Positions 28,475 through 38,427 of a stretch of DNA of 64,000 bases are shown here, piece by piece. The DNA is from Nitzschia sp. DOCU1 (taxonomy: Eukaryota; Bacillariophyta; Bacillariophyceae; Bacillariales; Bacillariaceae). The translations under genes and the position numbers were made by a program. Below the pieces are notes generated by a model that was not told where the DNA came from, made no database searches, and worked only from the letters and a program-made list of their open reading frames with translations. Numbering within the stretch: position 1 is the first letter of the stretch; each line of letters begins with the position of its first letter. Location of the stretch: positions 2,604,001-2,668,000 of the forward strand of contig OX595989.1 in assembly GCA_951394045.1 (NCBI GenBank). Reading direction: 5' to 3'.

Positions 28475-30493
28475 ATGATGTCAGTGGCAAAAGTATCGCG
28501 GTCGTTTGCCTCGCGCTGCATCGGCAAGAAGACGCTGACCCGTGCATTCTCATCCACGGTTACCGTCAGGGACGGACAAGTGGCGGATCGTTGTGAATTG
28601 AACGTAGTGTCCAGCCCCTTTCCTCCCATTCCTATTCGAAATTATGAGCCAGTCCCAGAATTCGTCATGTCCATGTGGAAGGGCGCTGGAGGCAATCTGG
28701 GCGATCAAGTCGCCATTGTGGATGGCAGCACTGGAATGCAACGAACCTTCAACGACTTTTACAATGCCAGTTGCGGTCTGGCGGGGTCTCTCAAGTATGA
28801 CATGGGAGTAGACGAAAAGGCCTGTGCATGCTTATTTGCCCCCAATCATGTGGATTATTTACCCGTCACTCTTGCAGTGGGACTTTGTGGGGCAAAGTTG
28901 ACGCCCGTAAACCCGTTGTACAAGAAAGACGAATTGAAGATCATTTTGGATCGAAGTCACAGTACAGTATTGATTGCTCATATCAATACTCTGGAGGTGG
29001 CCTTGGAGGCGGCTAGAGATAGCAAGTATGTCAAGCACGTTTTGGTCATGACGGAGCATGGAAACGCCTCGCCAGTGGCGGGTGTCGAGACACTGGATTC
29101 TATCAAGACGCATAGTCGGGCATTTAGCACGACATGTCGAGAAATGCACCCTGAGAGTGCCCACCATCCTTATCTGCTTCCGTATTCATCTGGTACCACA
29201 GGACTTCCCAAGGGGGTTTGTTTGACACATGCCAATTTGGTCGCAAATTTACTGCAATGCGAGGTTGTAGAGGGCATGGCATTTGGAATGGTAGGGTAGT
29301 CGTCTGAAATTTTTTGTCAAATGACTTGGAGTGTGACTCGGTCCTCTCACTGGATTATTTGTTGAACCTTTTACAGGGCGAGAAGCTTATTTCACCGCTT
29401 CCATTCTTTCACATTTATGGAATGGTATTCATGTGCTGGACAGACAGTAGACTTTAGGATGGTGGCAGAATGCATGTCTGACCTGTTGTCCTCGCATTGC
29501 TTTCTCTAACTTTTGCAGACCGTGAGCAATATTTATTGTGGTTGGAAGGGCAATCCAGTCATCACCATGTCGGGTCGATTTGATTTTGAGTTGTTCCTGG
29601 AATTGATCAAAGAACATCGGCCGAACCGTGCCCATTTGGTCCCACCGATTATTTTGGCCTTGGCCAAACACCCATTGGTGGATCAGTACGATTTTTCTTC
29701 CATCAAATGCATTATAAGCGCGGCGGCTCCGTTGGGGTTGGACATTGAGAATGCAACAAAGAAACGATTGGGATGTGAAATCAAGCAGGCCTGGGGAATG
29801 TCGGAGCTGTCACCGATTGCCACCATGAACTCTGATTTTAATATCAAGCCTTCGAGTGTGGGCCCACTAGTGTCGTCAACGTACGGAAAGATTGTCGATG
29901 AAAACGGCAAGAGCTTAGGGCCGAACCAAAATGGTGAACTGTGCATAAAGGGCCCACAAGTGATGATGGTGAGTATGACGTAGAGAGGCATCTTTGGGGT
30001 GTGAGGCCGCTCTGCTCAGAAATGTTTCGTTTTGTAGGGCTACCTGGACGATCCGGACAAGACGGCAGAATGTCTAAGTAAAGGGGGCTGGCTACGAACT
30101 GGTGATGTGGCCTACCATGACGAGGACGGCTTCTTTTATATTACCGATCGAATCAAGGAACTTATCAAAGTGCGAGGGTACCCTGTTGCGCCTGCGGAAC
30201 TCGAGGCATTGCTTTTGACGCACGATTTGGTCAATGACGTAGCTGTGATCCAAAAACCATGTGATGCCAATGGGGAACTTCCTCGAGCATATATTGTACT
30301 GAAGGATGCCGAAAAGCAAACAGATGAAACCAAGACGGAAATTTATGATTGGGTAAAGGAACGAGTGGCACCCTACAAACGGCTGGATGGGGGCCTTGTT
30401 TTTACCGAAACCATTCCCAAAAGTGCCAGTGGGAAAATATTACGTCGACTTTTGAGAGATGCGCTGAAGGAAGAGCTAGAGGGTTCAACGTAG
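28475..30493 (+). CDS. 4-coumarate-CoA-ligase-type acyl-CoA synthetase, predicted mitochondrial
   Basis: Four exons, 28475-29290, 29377-29424, 29519-29968 and 30038-30493, all in phase 0, give 589 residues. The 48-nt second exon encodes GEKLISPLPFFHIYGM, a conserved block of the family, which confirms the splicing. ANL-superfamily motifs follow in order: LPYSSGTTGLPKGV (P-loop), QAWGMSELSP, GELCIKGPQ, GWLRTGDVAYHDEDG, DRIKELIKVRGYPVAPAELE and PKSASGKILRR with the catalytic Lys. The leader (MMSVAKVSRSFASRCIGKKT, then AFSST) looks mitochondrial, and the end (EGST) is not a PTS1 signal. Diatoms lack lignin, so an acyl or aryl acid other than coumarate is the likely substrate. Confidence 0.88.
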
Positions 30494-30524
30494 CTGATGG
30501 AACCTTGGCACTTCCTGGAGCCTG

Positions 30525-31742
30525 CTAGGTTTTACTCTTTAAGACGTGATCCACGCACTGGTGTCCACATCCACTATCGGTCCAGTAGCAATCTTTCGTT
30601 GAAGCCTCCATTTGAAGTGTTCCGTTCAAAGAACATGGAAATATGGCTTTGCTTTGACACTCTGTTTCAGCAAGAGCTTGAAGACGCCTAAGGTTTCGCA
30701 TTTCACGATCCAAATTGTCAGCACCAAGGCTCGCAATGGTCCTGTCGAGTGTCTCATTCACCATTTCGTATAATATATAGTCGATATTGTCCCTACGAAA
30801 CTCAGTAGCGATGTAGTCTTTCAAAAAAGGCGATAGTGGTTTGGGTGGTTGTTGTATTCGAATGCAGGTACCGTTGAATCGCCCATCGTCGTAGCCACCC
30901 GCCGTCTTGGCCGACAAAACAATCAAGTCCTCCGCTTCCAGGTTCCATAAAAGCTTCATAACTGCCAGACTTTCTAATTTGCGTTCTATCAGGCCAATGA
31001 AGTGGAAGGGTTCCAAGATGTACCGAGAGATTAGATTCCGAGTGTCCTGAAGGGGCGGAGCAGTCGTTTGGAGCAAAACCTCAGGGTGGGTGTGGTCGGC
31101 TAGATAGAGGAACTGATAATTCCGGCGATTTCCTAAATGCGTTTTCGCCCAAAGGTTACTCGGCCGACGTCCTTCTCGAGACACTTCGAAATGATAGAAT
31201 TCCGAAAGGGCTCGCGAGCTAGGATCACGAAGAAACGACCATAGCAGGAATGGCTGCTTTCGCTTGAGCATTTCGGTTCGACCATGGCGGTAGCTAGCAG
31301 AACAAGCTTCTGAATTTTTTCTTCCACCAAAGGGCCACCAGGTGCTCTTTGGGAGCGATCTTTCACCAACCTTCCGAGCAATCCGAATGTTAATGCCGAC
31401 CATCGTGGACGAACCTGTTTTTGGGATCTTAACGTAGATTAATCCCGGCTGATCCGCTTTGGGACGCCGACACCATTTTGAATCAGACATGAATCGCCAT
31501 GGCTCTGCCGACCACGGCACAGTGACATTGCCGTGTATGGTTCGGAGTGATTTGGTGATGGATGGTGTATCGGGAAGGTTTGCTTGCCACCAAATGACGT
31601 ATACTATAACAACAACAACGAGCAAACCCAGTCGCCGTCGCTTCGAGCGTAAAACTCTCGTGGTGGGTACTGAAACCATCTTACTGACGGCGGTTGGTCT
31701 CTCAATTAGGGAAGTGCGCTGAGCATTGCCCAAAAGACGCAC
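30525..31742 (-). CDS. Type II membrane sulfotransferase, Golgi-type
   Basis: 405 residues. A short basic N-terminus is followed by one membrane span (LGLLVVVVIVYVIWW), giving the type II topology of Golgi glycosyl-modifying enzymes. The PAPS-binding motifs are visible: IYVKIPKTGSSTMVG near residue 104 (5'-phosphosulfate loop) and SFLRDPSSRALSEFYHF near residue 169 (3'-phosphate loop). The C-terminal region is Cys-rich (CYWTDSGCGHQC), probably disulfide-bonded. It likely transfers sulfate to glycans, which fits the sulfated polysaccharides of diatom walls and mucilage. The exact acceptor is unknown. An internal start at 31679 (MVSVPTTRV) is an alternative. Confidence 0.78.
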   Translation of the reverse strand: MRLLGNAQRTSLIERPTAVSKMVSVPTTRVLRSKRRRLGLLVVVVIVYVIWWQANLPDTPSITKSLRTIHGNVTVPWSAEPWRFMSDSKWCRRPKADQPGLIYVKIPKTGSSTMVGINIRIARKVGERSLPKSTWWPFGGRKNSEACSASYRHGRTEMLKRKQPFLLWSFLRDPSSRALSEFYHFEVSREGRRPSNLWAKTHLGNRRNYQFLYLADHTHPEVLLQTTAPPLQDTRNLISRYILEPFHFIGLIERKLESLAVMKLLWNLEAEDLIVLSAKTAGGYDDGRFNGTCIRIQQPPKPLSPFLKDYIATEFRRDNIDYILYEMVNETLDRTIASLGADNLDREMRNLRRLQALAETECQSKAIFPCSLNGTLQMEASTKDCYWTDSGCGHQCVDHVLKSKT

Positions 31743-32355
31743 AACTTGATGTACTAAAAAGCTCGGTATGTGATCAAAGAAGAAAGTTTCTATGGGAAAT
31801 GAGATGATGGATGATGATGGCGCAACATAGCAGGGTCGAGCAAAATTTTAGGATCAAAAAGATCCCGCGCACTATTACGGAGGGCGGTACCGGTACTACA
31901 TACTCAGATAGATATGTATGACTTATTCGATCCAATCAAAGTTTGTCTGGGGTCGCGTTGTTTTCGATTATTTAAGGATTGCTTTCGACTTATCAGTCGG
32001 GAAGAACCCTTATGTATCAGCGGATCGACAATTTCGCCGGATTTCAGAGAAGGCACCGAGCAGACCGACCGTGTGTCGTCTCACACATACATCCTATGCA
32101 GCCGAGAGAGACGATATTTGTGATATCGAGAGACAGCCAAGGAGCAGCAAAGAGCTCAATGTTGGGGATGGAACAAATCACCTCAATGGAAATCGACAGC
32201 AAAATCAACTTGCGGTCAGTCGTTACAAAGGCAGGAGGTAGATCCTATCGCTCGGTATAGCTAGTTGTTTTGTCTCCAGTACGAGACTCGCTGCTAGCAA
32301 CCAAGCATTTATAGTCGAAAAGATATATTCCGGGCCGTGACAACAAAAACTCAGT
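31743..32355. other. Divergent spacer
   Basis: The region contains overlapping short plus-strand frames with no domain and an exact TACCGGTA palindrome at 31888-31895. It presumably holds promoters for the sulfotransferase and the large membrane protein. Nothing else is seen. Confidence 0.45.
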
Positions 32356-35300
32356 ATGATCATCTTTGACTGCCCGGTGGGAGCTCCTGCGGACGTTGCA
32401 GAATTGGAGTATATTGCTGCTCTACAGCAGACCTGTAAGAAAGAGTTGCGGCTTGACGCGACAATCACTGCAGAAGACATTCGATATTTTCTCGTGTCTC
32501 GTCATGGAATCCGACGTGGGACCGAGGATCTGAGCGAGGAGATTCTCCATCAGTTAGCGGGAAGTCATTCACTCTGGGTAACAAAAACAAAAGACAAGAT
32601 TGGTGAGGAACCGACTATTGAGCCGGTGCGCCCTGAAAAATTCAGCGAGTCTCTCCTTCTTGGGACTTTTAGCGAAGATGGTATCGAATCTGAGAAGCTT
32701 GTTTTGCCGATGAACAAGGAATCGACTCCGTCGACAATCGAAGAATCTCGATGTGCTCAAATTGAAACTGTGTCAGATCGCAGTTTGAATTCAAAAATGG
32801 AGGATCAGGGAACGAATGATCGTATCAATCGATTTCTATTCGATTGGTTTCCATTTTGGTTCGACGTCGCCGATGACTCTGCCAAGGTAAAGCCTCAAAC
32901 AGAGGTCGAGAATGACGACGCAGAAGGTTTGAGTGATGGTGCAGTTCTTTCAAGCAATCCAAAGATCCTGAAGTCGATTGAAAGCCCCATGGAGCAAGCG
33001 CCCGTGCAGTCTAAGCGCCTCTCCGTGCTCGCTTACCTTCCAAAACCTGGGGAGTTAAATGATGAGTGGGAGGGGCTGGTTTTGACTGATCCAGGAAAAG
33101 TTGATCGCATTGAGCCTATTGATTTGGTACAGCAAACCGCCCTGCTGTGTATACCGGAGCTCGTCCGAGCAAGCAAGGAGATTTCTCTTAATCAAGAAAC
33201 TGAACAGCTGCCGAAAGAACCGAGCCATGCTTATGCACTATTCGAAATCTTTCTTCGTATCCTTTGCAACACTTGCCAATTAGAACCGGGTATTGAGCTC
33301 ACGAAAGATGTGCTTGTGCAAATTCTGGAGCAATTTGGAGAGGTTTGGTCCGATGAAGTTATCGACGAGATGTGGAGGCGCGCAACAAGAAGCATCGACG
33401 GTCCTGATCAAGTTCCTCTCCTGACGGCACATACTTTGATGCAGATCCTCACGGCCGATATTCAAGAGTTTCCTTCTGAACGGGAGTTTATCCCCAGTAT
33501 TCACTACAAAGATGCTCTCTCACGCAAGCCTGGCGAGCCACTGGATCGAATATTTACGGTGTCGAATCTGGATTACACTGCTGATACATACAGCAGCTAT
33601 TGGTGGGCAAATCTGGCATGGCTGACACTTGTCATTACGTTTACTGCCTACGTCTTGAAGGGTTTTTCGGGTGTCCAGTCGGATTTCGGCCATTTGGATT
33701 GCGACACAGCACCTCTGACGACGTTTGGATGTCGTTTGGCCAACGGTATCATTGTTTGGATTGAAGTATTCTTGGAGCTGACGGTAATAGGCTTTCCACT
33801 CATCTACCTGAGTACCATGGGAAATTCTGTTTACGCACGTCGCAATTCAGTTTTGACGTACTGCTCATTCGCCATAGGGATTGCTGCCGTCCTTTTCTAC
33901 TCCGTGATTTTCTACTCGGTTGAATTCCGCACAAAGCTGTTGAGCACCGAGAAGGAAGAGGGACGAAATATCATGTACCTGGGATCGCTTGGATTGGGCA
34001 TTGTGTTTCTCACCGTTCAGGTAGGACACTTTGCACGAATACTGGTCCCGTCCAGAATAGCAGAAACCGCTTGGTTCAAGCCGTTTGCATCTGGGATGGT
34101 GCGCATGGAACGGTGGACCAAGTTATCGGCTGCCTTCAAAATGCAAAAGATGCTGGCTAATGCCTTGTTTTGCCACTCCAATGATATGGAGCGACTTTAT
34201 CTGTCATACGATATCGAGGAGGTCAATGAGGAGTCGAAGTGTAACACGGCCTTTCGGATGGCAGCAAAGACGGTGGACGCCCTACACGGTGACGATGCTT
34301 TGACCCTGCTTCGGTTTCAGGAACAGGCAGATCTTCGTGTGAAGAGTCAGAACATGTGGACCCTATGGCGACAACTTATTTCAAAGCAAATGCAGAAAGA
34401 TCAAGGAATCTGGCTGTCACCTCGTCTGGGATCAAGCAATTCGATTCAGTGGTTTGTTGTCGTTCTGTTACCATTCGTTGGTGCCTTCTTGTGGAGGTCT
34501 ATCAAAAACAATTTGGATTCATTGCAGGTCTACATTCCGGAGTCAACTAGTGGGAACTTCGCTGCATTTGTCTTTTTCGGAGTCTTGGCGGGTGTCCTTG
34601 GCGCATGCTTCGTTGCTTTGACCTATGTTCCCAGTGCCATTTCTCTGACTCAGCAATTTCGGACTGGTGTCATTGGTAGTCTTCGCGACAAGGATTTCTT
34701 GCAATACCGCAAGGCTCAGGATACGCGAACGATGTTGTACGGTGTTGCATTATGGGGCATCATTGTGACTGCGTCGTTAATGTGGCTAATTTTTGGCTCG
34801 CTGGCTTTTCTTTTCACCTACAAGCCAAGTCAACAGTTGATAACAACCCTGTTGATAAATATTCTGGGCTTCTTAATCACGTGGATGGTCAAGGAAATTG
34901 TGCTTACAATACTGCGGTCGCAATGGTATCGTGGCTTGTACCGCAGTAAGCCAGCTCAGGCCAATGTCTTGAACATTGTCATGGATTGCTGGAATCTGGG
35001 CTTTAGCAGCATGTACATCGTTGCCAGGCTAGCAAAGTTGGCAGTGGCCATGGCTTTGAATGTCGGTCGAGTGGACATACCATTCTTGTCCAAAGATGTG
35101 ACGCAACTGGGACCACTCAACCTGGACGCTTTCCCCCTGATCTATCGGAAGGACTTGCTCAGTCACGATGCTCATCGACATCCCTACATTGAACGTTTGG
35201 GGCTACTGTACTTGTTGAAGCTCCGGCTGGGGTCAAAGTTCGGAGACCGCGCTGGCGCTGCATGGCGCATCTTGTTTGTTGTGACCCTCATGCCATGGCT

Positions 35301-35583
35301 TCGTCGGTATAGAAAATCATACATTCAACGGCGACAATCTTTCATTTCGAGGTCCCCCAGCATCCCTTCCAGAAAGTCATCTCAGCGATCCATGAGCTCG
35401 GACGATCACGACCTGCCGACTTCGACAAGTGAACGAAACTTTGACCTCTCAGCTCGCAATGACGAGCTCAGGATAGAAAATGAGCTGCTCAAGCGTCAAC
35501 TGGCTCAGTACGAAAAGGCTCTTGGACGAGGGTTGATAAAGCAGCCGAGCGCCTTTGGACTTACATCCCCCCTCCGCCATTAG
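32356..35583 (+). CDS. Large multi-span membrane protein, STRA6-like
   Basis: A single-exon frame of 1075 residues. The first ~410 residues are soluble, acidic and without a recognisable domain. About nine hydrophobic spans follow, near residues 414, 463, 497, 538, 698, 734, 792, 827 and 874, with a soluble helical loop between the fourth and fifth. The C-terminal block RVDIPFLSKD...YRKDLLSHDAHRHPYIERLGLL resembles the end of the STRA6 retinol-uptake receptor family (R-x-D..., HxHP-V motif). A short coiled coil (NDELRIENELLKRQLAQYEK) lies near residue 1034. STRA6-like genes are known in algae without the vertebrate retinol-binding protein; ligand and role here are unknown. Confidence 0.55.
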   Translation: MIIFDCPVGAPADVAELEYIAALQQTCKKELRLDATITAEDIRYFLVSRHGIRRGTEDLSEEILHQLAGSHSLWVTKTKDKIGEEPTIEPVRPEKFSESLLLGTFSEDGIESEKLVLPMNKESTPSTIEESRCAQIETVSDRSLNSKMEDQGTNDRINRFLFDWFPFWFDVADDSAKVKPQTEVENDDAEGLSDGAVLSSNPKILKSIESPMEQAPVQSKRLSVLAYLPKPGELNDEWEGLVLTDPGKVDRIEPIDLVQQTALLCIPELVRASKEISLNQETEQLPKEPSHAYALFEIFLRILCNTCQLEPGIELTKDVLVQILEQFGEVWSDEVIDEMWRRATRSIDGPDQVPLLTAHTLMQILTADIQEFPSEREFIPSIHYKDALSRKPGEPLDRIFTVSNLDYTADTYSSYWWANLAWLTLVITFTAYVLKGFSGVQSDFGHLDCDTAPLTTFGCRLANGIIVWIEVFLELTVIGFPLIYLSTMGNSVYARRNSVLTYCSFAIGIAAVLFYSVIFYSVEFRTKLLSTEKEEGRNIMYLGSLGLGIVFLTVQVGHFARILVPSRIAETAWFKPFASGMVRMERWTKLSAAFKMQKMLANALFCHSNDMERLYLSYDIEEVNEESKCNTAFRMAAKTVDALHGDDALTLLRFQEQADLRVKSQNMWTLWRQLISKQMQKDQGIWLSPRLGSSNSIQWFVVVLLPFVGAFLWRSIKNNLDSLQVYIPESTSGNFAAFVFFGVLAGVLGACFVALTYVPSAISLTQQFRTGVIGSLRDKDFLQYRKAQDTRTMLYGVALWGIIVTASLMWLIFGSLAFLFTYKPSQQLITTLLINILGFLITWMVKEIVLTILRSQWYRGLYRSKPAQANVLNIVMDCWNLGFSSMYIVARLAKLAVAMALNVGRVDIPFLSKDVTQLGPLNLDAFPLIYRKDLLSHDAHRHPYIERLGLLYLLKLRLGSKFGDRAGAAWRILFVVTLMPWLRRYRKSYIQRRQSFISRSPSIPSRKSSQRSMSSDDHDLPTSTSERNFDLSARNDELRIENELLKRQLAQYEKALGRGLIKQPSAFGLTSPLRH

Positions 35584-36103
35584 TACCAAAGTTGAAAACG
35601 GAGGAAACTGAGCATGAGCGCAGTACGAATCTTTTTAGCTACTAGTAGAGTCAAGCTACATACTTACTCCTGTAGCAGAAGATAAAAAGTCTGACTGTTA
35701 TTGACATTGCTGTTGTACTGGGAATTGTCACCAGTCGTACGAAAAAGCGCCTAATTTTGCTTTTCTTGATGGGTTTGGCTATATTTTTTAATACATCATT
35801 CGACAAAATCGACTATAAATTGCAATGATTTGTTGAATCCTCATGAACGAATATATCATTTCCCAATTCGATGTGCTTTGAAATTTTTATTTATGGACCC
35901 ACTCCGGCTTCCGCCTCGGATGCAGGTGTGAAATGAGTTTTTGATGGCTTTGTGTGTGTGGAGGAACTCCGACAATGATGATCGACAGCCACCTTGCTTG
36001 CTGCTTTGCAACAACGATTGAAAGTCTCTTTTATTCTCGCACCACTACAGCAATCGCTTACCACTGCTATCAAAGCGCTTGAAGGTTTCGATCCAGTGCC
36101 ATT
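35584..36103. other. Spacer without a gene
   Basis: AT-rich sequence between two plus-strand membrane-protein genes. Only one 60-codon minus-strand frame occurs, with no domain. Confidence 0.45.
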
Positions 36104-38050
36104 ATGTTTTCAAATAACAACAGCTCCCGTCGGCCTCTGCCGCTGAAGCAACGTACGTCGAGTCTCGACAAGCGGCGCGATTATTCCCACAGTACTTGGT
36201 GGTCATTGTTGGTGTTGTTAAAAGTCCGAGAGTTCTTTGTCACCGTCGACAATTTCTCTATCTGGAGACGTCATTTAGCCTGGGCGATGGAAAGCGGAAA
36301 AGATCTGAGATCCTACATGATGTCGCGCTACGGCAGTTCCATGGTTTTCATGTCATTGTTACTCTCGACAGAGTTAGGCATTTTGTTCAACTCGGCTCCC
36401 GTCACTACAAAAGTGCGCGAAGCTCTCCGAGAAGGCCATCACGAAACCATCAGTTTCTGGGCAGGCTTTATGATTATCATCTCGGCACTCTTCACTCTTC
36501 TGGGTTTGATTGCAACGTTTACGGCCTGGGGTATGGTCAGCAGCATCAACGAAGTCAATGCACACTGCATCTTTCGGAGCTCCATTGGACAGTACGCAGC
36601 AGAACTACCTGGACGCTTGATTGTCTGCAGCATTTACTTCTTTTTGATTTCCTTTGTGATGTTCTTCTTTTTGCTCATGCCAGTCGGGCAGTGGTCCATC
36701 ACACTACTGTGCCTGACCACCTTTTTGTTTGTGCACGTTGTGTCCGTCTTTTCTTCCTTTGGGCGTATCATTATGCATTCTGGAGCCATGGGGGATACCA
36801 GGATCTTTACTCCTGAATTTGAAGACTTTTTGGTGCCTTACACGTTGCACAGCAACTTGCTCATCAAAGCGCAAGCGAATCTTTCCAATAACACTTCCAT
36901 CATTCGGCAATATCGACGAAAGCAGCAACCGATCGATCGTCATTTGACTGCAGAGACCATGTATGATCATTTGAGTGGGAATAATACCACTGAGATGGGA
37001 GCCATGATCCCTAATACCAGTATGCCGCATCGACCCCGCGCCGATTCGACGGTACGATTTGCCGACGAAGAACAAGGCAACAGCACTACCGGTAGTGCCG
37101 CCTTTAATCACAACCGAAGCTTGACCCCACTTTCCGATACATCCTTTCGATCATCGGCGTCGGATCGATCTGCGTTACTAGGGGACGACAACAGACAATT
37201 GCTTCAACCTCCTACTCCCACCTATTCGAGCTTACGAAAGAGCTCCTTTGGTGGACCACCCCGCCCACCTTCTTCCTCTTCGAATCAATATCGAATGCCT
37301 CCCACACCACCCCCTCCACCATCCGGGGGTTTCACCGTTCCTACATCATCGGGCTCTACCAGTGCTCTGGATAGCGTGAGCTCGATAAGCCTAGAACAGT
37401 GGCTTCAAAGTACGCCATCGCCAACCACCCCGCATGGTGGTGGGGGCGGTAGTACAATCAACCGACCGTCATCCGCCACGGCCGGTAATCTTGGCAACAA
37501 CAACAAGACAAACAACAACATTAGTAAGCCTGGTACGCCAATATCATACCCCTCTCCTCCATCACTCGGTGCCGTTCCTTCTCCCACGAGTACTAGTGGC
37601 AACGCTGCCACTACAACGACTACTCCGCCCAACAACAAGAAGACTCATGAGCATGAGAAGCTTCTCATTAGTCAACTATCTTCTGTCTCCTCTTCGGATC
37701 GATTATTGACTCCAGTCCATTCTGAAATATCCTTTGATCACCGTGACTTGTCGGAAGATGAACGTTTTGCCTTGGATTATGGAGACTTTGAGGAAGTTGA
37801 AACGACACAGTTTGCAGAGGAATACCGAGTTTACTCACCGTCGTTGTCATCGTCGAGGCAAAATAAAAATACCAATCGATTACCAGCTTATGGCCAAGTC
37901 GCTTCGGGTACTACCGGGGTGGAAAATCTCACCCAGGAGGAGGAGGAGCGACGTGGTTTACTGGATCGATCCAATCCAAATCACTTTTACGGAAACTCGA
38001 GTACGAGTCGAAGGAGTAAGAGTCCACCACCGCCATCTCCGCCGTCATGA
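36104..38050 (+). CDS. Four-span membrane protein with a long disordered tail (Orai-like topology)
   Basis: 648 residues. A basic cytosolic N-terminus precedes four hydrophobic spans: SSMVFMSLLLSTELGILF, FWAGFMIIISALFTLLGLIA, LIVCSIYFFLISFVMFFFLL and SITLLCLTTFLFVHVVSVF. The stretch after span 2 (WGMVSSINEVNAHCIF) and the last span's exit recall the layout of Orai calcium-channel subunits (human LPNIEAVSNVHN). The residues that form the selectivity gate of Orai are not clearly conserved, so this is only a topological suggestion. Residues from about 270 are low-complexity: Ser/Pro/Thr-rich with Asn and Gly runs and poly-Pro (PPTPPPPPSG), probably phosphorylated and disordered. Confidence 0.5.
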   Translation: MFSNNNSSRRPLPLKQRTSSLDKRRDYSHSTWWSLLVLLKVREFFVTVDNFSIWRRHLAWAMESGKDLRSYMMSRYGSSMVFMSLLLSTELGILFNSAPVTTKVREALREGHHETISFWAGFMIIISALFTLLGLIATFTAWGMVSSINEVNAHCIFRSSIGQYAAELPGRLIVCSIYFFLISFVMFFFLLMPVGQWSITLLCLTTFLFVHVVSVFSSFGRIIMHSGAMGDTRIFTPEFEDFLVPYTLHSNLLIKAQANLSNNTSIIRQYRRKQQPIDRHLTAETMYDHLSGNNTTEMGAMIPNTSMPHRPRADSTVRFADEEQGNSTTGSAAFNHNRSLTPLSDTSFRSSASDRSALLGDDNRQLLQPPTPTYSSLRKSSFGGPPRPPSSSSNQYRMPPTPPPPPSGGFTVPTSSGSTSALDSVSSISLEQWLQSTPSPTTPHGGGGGSTINRPSSATAGNLGNNNKTNNNISKPGTPISYPSPPSLGAVPSPTSTSGNAATTTTTPPNNKKTHEHEKLLISQLSSVSSSDRLLTPVHSEISFDHRDLSEDERFALDYGDFEEVETTQFAEEYRVYSPSLSSSRQNKNTNRLPAYGQVASGTTGVENLTQEEEERRGLLDRSNPNHFYGNSSTSRRSKSPPPPSPPS

Positions 38051-38427
38051 CGGTCTTCCAGATGATGAGGATTGCCCCCCCCCCCCCCCCCAAAAAAAAA
38101 ACCAGCAAGATACAAGAGTCTGGCTATAGTAGAGCACGATTTACTACTATTCGCTACTTTAATAGTTGATTTCGCTGCTTTAATAGTAGATTTGAAATCA
38201 ATGTTGAAGAATAGGCAATACTACCGAGTCAACTTCATCATAAGAAGTCGTGGGAGTCATTTGAGAAGCAAGATACTCTATCGCCCTGCCTGACGGCAAG
38301 ATGAGCAGAAAGAAGAAATCGACGATGGCGGCAGCTGTCAAGATGAGACAAGCCGTACCACTTTCCTGGTGCAACGTGGTACATCATAATTCACCACTTG
38401 CTACTCTAACCCCCAACAAAAGTCGTC
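38051..38427. other. Spacer with a C17-A10 homopolymer pair
   Basis: Twenty-five bases after the stop of the four-span protein there is a run of 17 C (38075-38091) followed immediately by 10 A (38092-38101). The rest up to the sulfatase start is short frames only. The last ~30 bp before the ATG resemble the same place in the second sulfatase copy. Confidence 0.7.

Noticed and set aside
36196..36816. 206-codon plus-strand frame
   Set aside because: Overlaps the four-span membrane protein in another frame; the His/Arg-rich product has no hydrophobic pattern.
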